Positions 58,658 to 64,000 of a stretch of DNA of 64,000 nt are shown one piece after another. Position numbers and translations under genes: made by a program. This DNA is from Flavobacterium panacis (lineage in GTDB: Bacteria; Bacteroidota; Bacteroidia; Flavobacteriales; Flavobacteriaceae): positions 62,001-126,000 of the forward strand of contig NZ_JANKMS010000002.1 of assembly GCF_024649945.1 (NCBI RefSeq). Direction: 5' to 3'. A model generated the notes under the pieces. It was not told the origin of the DNA, did not search any database, and saw only the letters and a list, made by a program, of their open reading frames with translations. Each line of letters starts with the position of its first letter. Positions within the stretch are counted from its first letter, which is position 1.

Positions 58658-59564
58658 AGAAATTATTTCAGTTTTAATTGTTGGTATATTTTTATTTTTA
58701 GCTTTTGCATCTGGGAGTTCTGATGAAAAAATTAAAATTGATATAAATGATACGTCAGCACTTGAGAATTATATGCAAGGAAAATGGTCTTTGGAAAAAC
58801 ATACTGGAGACATAAATCACACTTGGAGGTATCGCTTTGAAATTAAAGGGAACAAACTAAGAATTTGGAGATGTTGGAATAATATGGATGACCCATTTGA
58901 TATGAGTGGTGGTTATGAAGAATTCAACTTTACTTTAGGTAGTCCTACAAGAGATGTTGATGGGTATCATGCAAGGTATCTTGAATTTGCTGTATTTGAT
59001 AAGACGAATAATTTTGGAGGAGTTTACAATTCTTTATCTCCATTTTGGATTGTTTCTGATGAACATTGGGATACACCAGTATTGAGATGCGCCAGTGGTA
59101 TTCCAACTTGGTCCAAAGAAGAATTTCAAGTTACAGGAAATAGAATTACACATAATCAATTTAACACAAATACCCCCCAAACGATATCGGAAAGTAGTTA
59201 TTCAGCATCCAACAATTATAATTCAAATGATAGTATAACTACTAATAGTACAGATAGTTTAACTGATAGTGAAGAAGATACAAATGATATGAATAGTAAT
59301 ATAAAATCAGCCGAAGAACTGGAAATTGCGGATAAAAAATTGAATATCATATACAAACAAGTAATGTTAGTTTTAAACGAAACTGAAAAAACAGAATTAA
59401 GACAAGAGCAGAGAAAATGGATAAAATATAAGGATATTTCTTGTGAAGAAGAAACAAAAAATATGAAAGGCAGTTTATATAATGCTTTTTTAAACAACTG
59501 TGAAAAAGAAAAAACAGAGAAAAGAATTGAAGAATTAATTAAGATTCTTCAATCTAAAAAATAG
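58632..59564 (+). CDS. Exported protein with C-terminal LprI-like domain
   Basis: A 310-residue exported protein: a leader with a hydrophobic stretch (about 10-26: ISVLIVGIFLFLAFAS), then a beta-rich domain (YMQGKWSLEKHTGDINHTWRYRFEIKGNKLRIWRCW, SPFWIVSDEHWDTPVLRC). A Ser/Thr/Asn-rich linker follows (about 180-220). The C-terminal ~80 residues (AEELEIADKKLNIIYKQVM, TEKTELRQEQRKWIKYKDISCEEETK) match the LprI lysozyme-inhibitor-like domain, including the W and C residues. The linker is low in complexity, as in secreted proteins. The function of the N-terminal domain is unknown; the LprI part suggests defence of the cell wall. Confidence 0.7.
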   Translation: MRNIKNYFKEIISVLIVGIFLFLAFASGSSDEKIKIDINDTSALENYMQGKWSLEKHTGDINHTWRYRFEIKGNKLRIWRCWNNMDDPFDMSGGYEEFNFTLGSPTRDVDGYHARYLEFAVFDKTNNFGGVYNSLSPFWIVSDEHWDTPVLRCASGIPTWSKEEFQVTGNRITHNQFNTNTPQTISESSYSASNNYNSNDSITTNSTDSLTDSEEDTNDMNSNIKSAEELEIADKKLNIIYKQVMLVLNETEKTELRQEQRKWIKYKDISCEEETKNMKGSLYNAFLNNCEKEKTEKRIEELIKILQSKK

Positions 59565-59568
59565 TATT

Positions 59569-59790
59569 TCATAAATTCGTCATTTCCTTAATCTTTGTGG
59601 CGGTTCAAAGAGAAACATCATATAATTTTACACATTCTCTTACACTATATCCTTTTTTAAGACCAATAATAACTTTTGGATATTTTGATAAGAATTGGTT
59701 ATATTTTTCAGAATTGGTTTTTGACCTTCCATAATAGATATTATTTGCTTTTACCAGTTGCATTCCTGAACGAATTCGAGAAGAGTTTAT
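59569..59790 (-). pseudogene. Serine recombinase (resolvase/invertase) C-terminal remnant
   Basis: On the minus strand an open frame begins after a stop at 59791-59793 and reads SSRIRSGMQLVKANNIYYGRSK, then FLSKYPKVIIGLKKGYSVRECVKLYDVSL, then a TGA at 59605-59607 followed in frame by TATKIKEMTNL and a second stop (59569-59571). The R-I-R-x-G-M-x-x-A-K motif, the YGR turn and a C-terminal helix-turn-helix like LKKGYSVRECVKLYDVS belong to the end of small serine recombinases. The catalytic domain is missing. The gene is a decayed fragment, not functional. It marks a past mobile or invertible element. Confidence 0.6.
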
Positions 59791-59819
59791 TTAAAGATTA
59801 TTTGAATCTGGATCAAACT

Positions 59820-60437
59820 TTATTTCAACTGCTCTAAATGCAAATATTTTTCATCCGCAAAAATTTCTTGTCCTGAATCAATACTCCAGCCTTCAGAATT
59901 TAAAAATTTATATATAAAGTCATATTCAATCCATAGCGTTTCGTCTCCTAATTTCGAATTTCTAAGTTCTTCAATAGTAGAAGTGGCAACTCCAAAATTG
60001 TCAGCCACATAATTAGACTTTACAATTAGTTCATTATTTTCAACAACTGCTTCGTAAAAATATTTTTCGTAGTAAGACAGTTCCAACTGTCCATTTTTAA
60101 ATTTCGCTAGACGAGCTTCTTCAACAGTATTTTGATAATATACTAACAAAATCAAAGTATTCAGATTTTTTGAAATCTGTTTTAAAATTTCATCGAAACA
60201 ATATAATCCCCCTTGAAAGTCAAACTCAACTTCAACCCAATCTTTGGCTAGGTTTTGCGAAACTATTAAGGTTAGATTTTTACCCTCAAAAGAATTTTCT
60301 TCATGCGGTAAATTATAAAACCACCACTTATTAGTATCAAGCCATATTTCTCTACCAATTGGCAAGTATTTCTTTAACTCCGCTACTATCGTTTCAATAT
60401 CATTAGACTTAATACTCGTCTGTGAAAATGTTCCCAT
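59820..60437 (-). CDS. Hypothetical protein
   Basis: A 205-residue soluble protein; start at the ATG at 60437 (MGTFSQTSIKSND) because the frame's earlier ATG (60467) lies on a CAAAAATA (TATTTTTG reversed) promoter element at 60465-60472. It has LIVSQNLAKDWVEVEFDFQGGLYCFDEIL in the middle and WLDTNKWWFYNLPHEEN near the start; the C-terminal end (GWSIDSGQEIFADEKYLHLEQ) is charged. No family is recognised with confidence; by build it resembles immunity or SMI1-like proteins seen at the edges of accessory regions. It stands alone on the minus strand. Confidence 0.55.
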   Translation of the reverse strand: MGTFSQTSIKSNDIETIVAELKKYLPIGREIWLDTNKWWFYNLPHEENSFEGKNLTLIVSQNLAKDWVEVEFDFQGGLYCFDEILKQISKNLNTLILLVYYQNTVEEARLAKFKNGQLELSYYEKYFYEAVVENNELIVKSNYVADNFGVATSTIEELRNSKLGDETLWIEYDFIYKFLNSEGWSIDSGQEIFADEKYLHLEQLK

Positions 60438-60617
60438 CTTATTTATGATCTGTTCTTTACTTTTCAAAAATATTCAAAAATTTCCAAAAGAACTTTTCGT
60501 TTTTTAAAACACAAACAATAAGAATCTGAAGCTCTATAAAAACTGAAAATCAATTAATTATACCTCAAAATTATTAGATGATTCGAAAAAATTAGTGTTC
60601 TAACCATGAATTTAATG

Positions 60618-60625
60618 TACATTTG
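60618..60625 (+). promoter_or_regulatory. -7 element of the helicase gene (TACATTTG)
   Basis: Exact TAnnTTTG match 17 bases upstream of the ATG at 60643. The -33 region (TTAG, 60592-60595) is imperfect. Confidence 0.5.
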
Positions 60626-60642
60626 CACAAAATTTAAAGCAA

Positions 60643-61992
60643 ATGAGCACTTTCGAAAAATTTAATCTTCCAAAATCATTACAAAAAGCAGTTGACGATT
60701 TAGGATTTGTTACGCCTACTCCTATTCAGGAAAAATCTTTTTCTGTAATCATGTCTGGACGTGATATGATGGGAATTGCACAGACCGGAACTGGTAAAAC
60801 ATTTGCTTATTTATTGCCTCTTTTAAAGCTTTATAAATTTACGCATACTAATACTCCAAAAATCGTAATCCTTGTTCCAACACGTGAATTAGTAGTTCAG
60901 GTTGTAGAAGAAGTAGAAAAACTAACGACTTATATGTCGGTTAAAACTTTAGGAATTTACGGAGGTGTAAACATCAATACACAAAAGAAAGCTGTTTACG
61001 AAGGTGTTGACATTTTAGTCGGAACACCAGGACGTACAATGGATTTAGCGCTTGACGCAGTTGTTCGTTTTGATGAAACACAAAAATTAGTAATCGACGA
61101 GTTTGACGAAATGTTGAATTTAGGTTTCAGACCACAATTGACTTCTCTTTTCGCGATGATGAAAACCAAACGTCAAAACATTTTGTTCTCTGCAACAATG
61201 ACAGATGAAGTGGATGATTTGTTGAATGATTATTTTGATTTTCCAGAAGAAGTTACATTGGCTCCATCGGGAACTCCATTAGAAAAAATTACACAGCTTA
61301 CTTATAACGTTCCTAACTTCAATACTAAAGTAAATCTTTTAAAACATTTGCTGGAAAACGACGAAAGCATGAGTCGTATTTTAGTTTTCGTAAACAATAA
61401 AAAGATTTCAGATATGCTTTTCAATCGTATTGACGAGCTTTTTGAAGGACAATTTGGTGTTATTCACTCTAATAAATCTCAAAATTACCGTTTGAGTACC
61501 ATGGCTGAATTCCAAGAAGGAAATCTTCGAGGCTTAATCACAACCGACGTTATGGCGAGAGGTTTGGATATTTCAAATATTACACACGTCATTAACTTCG
61601 AACTTCCAGAAGAGCCAGAATTATACATGCACAGAATTGGTCGTACAGGTCGTGCAGACGCAACGGGAACTGCCATTAGTTTTGTTACTCCAAGAGAAGA
61701 AGAATTCAAAATCGAAACAGAACTTTTAATGGATCAAGAGCTTAAAATCGCTGATTTTCCTGAAGAAGTTGAAATTTCAGATAAACTGATCGAAGCTGAA
61801 AAAGACAAATTACCAAGAAAGTTTTTATTGAAAAAACCAAAACTAGAAGGTGACGGTGCTTTTCACGAAAAATCTAAAAAGAACCAAAAAGTTAATCTTG
61901 GAGGTCCTTCAAAAACCAAAAAGAAAACGCATGGTTCTGTCAATAGAAATATGTTGAAGACAAGAAACGAGAAGAAAAAGAAAAATAAATAA
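60643..61992 (+). CDS. DEAD-box-type RNA helicase (motif II DEFD)
   Basis: A 449-residue helicase with all core motifs: Q-motif FVTPTPIQEKSF, I AQTGTGKTFAYLLP, Ia PTRELVVQ, Ib GTPGR, II VIDEFDEML (DEFD instead of DEAD), III SATM, IV ILVFVNNKK, V TTDVMARGLDI and VI HRIGRTGRA. The C-terminal ~75 residues are rich in Lys and Asn and should bind RNA non-specifically (about 375-449). It would unwind RNA duplexes in the cytoplasm, for example in ribosome assembly or cold response. The Phe in motif II is conservative and keeps the two acidic residues. Followed by a ladder repeat hairpin. Confidence 0.93.
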   Translation: MSTFEKFNLPKSLQKAVDDLGFVTPTPIQEKSFSVIMSGRDMMGIAQTGTGKTFAYLLPLLKLYKFTHTNTPKIVILVPTRELVVQVVEEVEKLTTYMSVKTLGIYGGVNINTQKKAVYEGVDILVGTPGRTMDLALDAVVRFDETQKLVIDEFDEMLNLGFRPQLTSLFAMMKTKRQNILFSATMTDEVDDLLNDYFDFPEEVTLAPSGTPLEKITQLTYNVPNFNTKVNLLKHLLENDESMSRILVFVNNKKISDMLFNRIDELFEGQFGVIHSNKSQNYRLSTMAEFQEGNLRGLITTDVMARGLDISNITHVINFELPEEPELYMHRIGRTGRADATGTAISFVTPREEEFKIETELLMDQELKIADFPEEVEISDKLIEAEKDKLPRKFLLKKPKLEGDGAFHEKSKKNQKVNLGGPSKTKKKTHGSVNRNMLKTRNEKKKKNK

Positions 61993-61999
61993 TTTTTCT

Positions 62000-62098
62000 T
62001 AGGGACAAAGGTTCAAAGAAACAAAGTGACAAAGTTAAAGGCTCAAAAGTACAGGTTTAAACCTCTGTAACTTTGAGCCTTTGTAACTTTGTCACTTT
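62000..62098. repeat. ACAAAG word-ladder repeat with long hairpin
   Basis: GACAAAGGTTCAAAGAAACAAAG and GTGACAAAGTTAAAGGCTC are followed after a GTTTAAAC centre by the complement (GAGCCTTTGTAACTTTGTCAC). The arms at about 62023-62055 and 62063-62098 form a hairpin of more than 25 bp with few mismatches between the converging helicase and lactonase genes, and may also stop transcription. Confidence 0.75.
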
Positions 62099-62105
62099 TT
62101 AAAAA

Positions 62106-63218
62106 TTAATTTTTCGTAAAAACCAGTCCCACTGGTGAACACAACTGGATTCTTCTTCCTGTGTCTGTGATTTTTCCTGTTGCGATATCTCTTTTAAAAA
62201 TAACGATATCATTAGTATATTGATGCCCTACTAAAAGGTAATTTCCTGTTGGATCAATGGCAAAATCTCTTGGTCCTTTTCCTGCACTACTTTGTTGTTC
62301 TACTAATTCTAAAGCGCCTGTTTTAAGAACTTTATAAACTGAAATCGCATTCGCATCAACACGGTCAGAGACGTACAAGAAATTTCCATCAGGCGAAAGT
62401 TTTATTGCCGCTGCTCCTGTTCCACCTTTAAAATCTTTTGGTAAAATACTTGTTTCGGCAATAACTTTTAAACTTCCTGTTTTATCCCAGCTTAAAGTAG
62501 TCAAAGTTCCATCTAATTCTTGAACTAAATAAACAAATTTTCCGTCTTTGCTAAAAGTTAAATGTCGTGGTCCGCTTCCCGGTTTTACATCAACGCTTCC
62601 TTTTAAAGTCAGCATTTCATTTTTAGAAGCTGGATTATATCTGTAAATAAATACTTTATCTAAACCTAAATCGTTCGAAAGCACAAACTTTTTGTCTGGC
62701 GAAAAAACAACCATATGCACATGCGCTTTTTCCTGACGCGCTGCGTTTGGTCCTTTTCCTTCGTGCTGAATCAATTGCTGCACTTCTGTAATGCTTCCGT
62801 CAGGGTTTTTCTTGAAAACAACAATACTTCCACCAGAATAATTCGCAACGATTACATTTTTATCATCATTAATCAAATGACAAGGATCTGCTCCCAAAGC
62901 ATCATTTTTATTTATAAAATTTACTTTTCCAGAAGCTGAATCGTATGAAAAAGCACTTACTGTACTTTGTGTTCCATTTTCATTCACCGCATAAATAAAC
63001 TTATTATCGGCAGAGACAGATAAATAACTTGGACTGACAACATTCTCAGAAGAGTTTTTCAATTTATATTCGCCGTTTGTGGCATCGAATTCGTAAACGT
63101 AAATTCCGTTGCTTTGGCAAGTGTTAGTGTAAGTTCCAACTAACAAGTTGAATTTATTTTGAGCTTTAACCGTGGTCAATGATAAAGCTGAAAATAATAC
63201 TAGATATATTTTTTTCAT
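62106..63218 (-). CDS. Secreted lactonase-family beta-propeller
   Basis: A 370-residue protein; start at the ATG at 63218 gives signal peptide MKKIYLVLFSALSLTTVKAQ. Seven-bladed propeller of the 6-phosphogluconolactonase (YbhE/Pgl) type: LLVGTYTNTCQSNGIYVYEFD, VSPSYLSVSADNKFIYAVNE, DPCHLINDDKNVIVANYSGGSIVVF, GKGPNAARQEKAHVHMVVFSP, GSGPRHLTFSKDGKFVYLVQELDGTL, GPRDFAIDPTGNYLLVGHQYTNDIVIF. The conserved His, Glu and Arg of the active groove are present. Export makes a cytoplasmic pentose-phosphate role unlikely; it probably hydrolyses another lactone in the periplasm. Confidence 0.88.
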   Translation of the reverse strand: MKKIYLVLFSALSLTTVKAQNKFNLLVGTYTNTCQSNGIYVYEFDATNGEYKLKNSSENVVSPSYLSVSADNKFIYAVNENGTQSTVSAFSYDSASGKVNFINKNDALGADPCHLINDDKNVIVANYSGGSIVVFKKNPDGSITEVQQLIQHEGKGPNAARQEKAHVHMVVFSPDKKFVLSNDLGLDKVFIYRYNPASKNEMLTLKGSVDVKPGSGPRHLTFSKDGKFVYLVQELDGTLTTLSWDKTGSLKVIAETSILPKDFKGGTGAAAIKLSPDGNFLYVSDRVDANAISVYKVLKTGALELVEQQSSAGKGPRDFAIDPTGNYLLVGHQYTNDIVIFKRDIATGKITDTGRRIQLCSPVGLVFTKN

Positions 63219-63310
63219 AGTTTGTTTTTTTGAATCAGCTAAAATAAGCAATAATATCGTTTAGAAGTACCATCTTAATTCCAAGAAATTACAAAAATTA
63301 CATTTTTTTC

Positions 63311-63395
63311 TTAAACCATATAAGTACATATAAGTTATATAAGCTATCCTTTATTCTTTTACTTATAATCTCTAATATGAACTTATATGGTTTAA
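63311..63395. repeat. 15-bp inverted repeat with ATATAAG words
   Basis: TTAAACCATATAAGT (63311-63325) and ACTTATATGGTTTAA (63381-63395) are perfect complements. Between them the word ATATAAG recurs (ACATATAAGTTATATAAGC) and its complement follows (CTTATAATC). Same design as the other word ladders. Confidence 0.75.
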
Positions 63396-63410
63396 ATAAT
63401 TTTTAATTCG

Positions 63411-63418
63411 TATTTTTG
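63411..63418 (+). promoter_or_regulatory. -7 promoter element (TATTTTTG)
   Basis: Exact TAnnTTTG match 50 bases upstream of the BatA-type ATG. No clear -33 partner. Confidence 0.45.
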
Positions 63419-63468
63419 ACCAGCATCTTCGCGAAAAACAAAACGTAGTGAAGTAAATCGAAGCCAGA

Positions 63469-64000
63469 ATGCATTTTAAACATCCCGAAATTTTATATTT
63501 TCTGTTTTTATTGATCGTTCCTATTTTGGTTCACTTATTTCAATTAAGACGATTTAAAACTTCCTTTTTCACCAATGTCCGATTTTTAAAAGAACTTGCT
63601 ATTCAGACTCGTAAGAGTTCTAAAATCAAAAAAAGACTTTTATTAGCCACACGTTTATTATTGCTTACTTGTGCTATTATTGCATTTGCACAGCCATTTT
63701 TTGAAGCTGTTGACAGTAAAAATGTTTCGAACGAAATGTATATTGTTTTGGATAATTCCTTCAGTATGCAGGCAAAAGGCAAAAAGGGAGAATTATTAAA
63801 AAGAGCCGTTCAGGAATTATTAGAAAATACTCCAGAAAACACGCAATTTTCTCTTTTAACTAATACCGAAAACTTCTGGAATACCGACATTAAATCATCT
63901 AAAAGTGCTTTACAGAATTTAAAATACAGCGCCACTTCTTTTGATCTTTCAGCAATTACAGCCAAGATTAAAGCACACAAATCGGCTCATAAAAAAGATA
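63469..64000 (+). CDS. BatA-domain membrane protein, 5' part
   Basis: The gene runs past the right edge. The first ~177 residues are visible, starting MHFKHPEILYFLFLLIVPILVHLFQLRRFK: an N-terminal BatA double-transmembrane domain with helices at about residues 8-25 and 54-73 (LLLATRLLLLTCAIIAFAQPFF) joined by a cytoplasmic loop (RRFKTSFFTNVRFLKELAIQTRKSSKIKKRL). Then a von Willebrand A-like start: MYIVLDNSFSMQAKGKKGELL with the MIDAS-type DxSxS (DNSFS). The product is a membrane-bound VWA-like protein of the Bacteroidetes aerotolerance-related type, whose role is unknown. The C-terminal part is outside the window. Confidence 0.85.
   Translation, partial: MHFKHPEILYFLFLLIVPILVHLFQLRRFKTSFFTNVRFLKELAIQTRKSSKIKKRLLLATRLLLLTCAIIAFAQPFFEAVDSKNVSNEMYIVLDNSFSMQAKGKKGELLKRAVQELLENTPENTQFSLLTNTENFWNTDIKSSKSALQNLKYSATSFDLSAITAKIKAHKSAHKKD

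Noticed and set aside
1..64000. tRNA or rRNA genes
   Set aside because: I saw no cloverleaf-like segment with the conserved GTTCRA-type loop and no rRNA-like conserved stretches; a dedicated tRNA scan was not possible.

Overview
The window is a chromosome segment of a Bacteroidota bacterium, most likely the genus Flavobacterium. The DNA is AT-rich. Several genes are preceded by the Bacteroidota promoter pattern (TTTG, about 18-21 bases, then TAnnTTTG). One secreted enzyme ends in a type IX secretion sorting domain, and many small lipoproteins and membrane proteins belong to families I know mainly from Flavobacteriaceae. I see no rRNA, tRNA, CRISPR array or complete mobile element.

Layout. 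1-12 kb: end of cysteine synthase, an aldo/keto reductase, a sensor kinase divergent from an rlmD operon, two methyltransferases, a ZIP transporter and a TonB-type outer-membrane receptor. 12-18 kb: a membrane-anchored AraC regulator divergent from murQ, then an accessory patch with a RelE/ParE-type toxin-antitoxin pair overlapping a pentapeptide-repeat gene, an alkylation-repair HEAT protein and an HxlR/DinB operon. 18-25.7 kb: a cNMP/CBS/nucleotidyltransferase protein with an exonuclease, a PhoX-like lipoprotein next to a di-haem peroxidase, and a Clp ATPase remnant. 25.7-32 kb: the topoisomerase IV operon (parE to parC), with a DUF1016 nuclease gene and a lipoprotein gene lying between the two subunits. 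32-40.6 kb, mostly minus strand: pncB, a transglutaminase-like protein, an FMN reductase, a YihY-type membrane protein, a lipoprotein gene frameshifted at a run of ten A, ychF and a ferredoxin. 40.7-46 kb: acyl-CoA reductase, serC and serA (serine synthesis) and small envelope genes. 46-53 kb: a secreted pectate-lyase-like enzyme, then an overlapping trio of a LolD-type ATPase with an unusual two-helix membrane insertion, a polytopic membrane protein and a TIGR02757 protein. 53-60 kb: a LytTR/propeller-kinase two-component pair, an operon of five unfamiliar envelope genes and a decayed serine recombinase. 60-64 kb: a DEAD-box-type helicase, a lactonase-family beta-propeller and the start of a BatA-domain protein.

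The most unusual features are the membrane insertion inside the LolD-like ATPase, the in-frame 36-bp palindromic repeats in the DUF1016 gene inside the topoisomerase IV operon, the toxin-antitoxin-pentapeptide overlap, and a recurrent class of intergenic 'word ladder' repeats in which each locus repeats its own short word, often with the complementary word further along. Functions come from motif recognition by eye. No database search was run.
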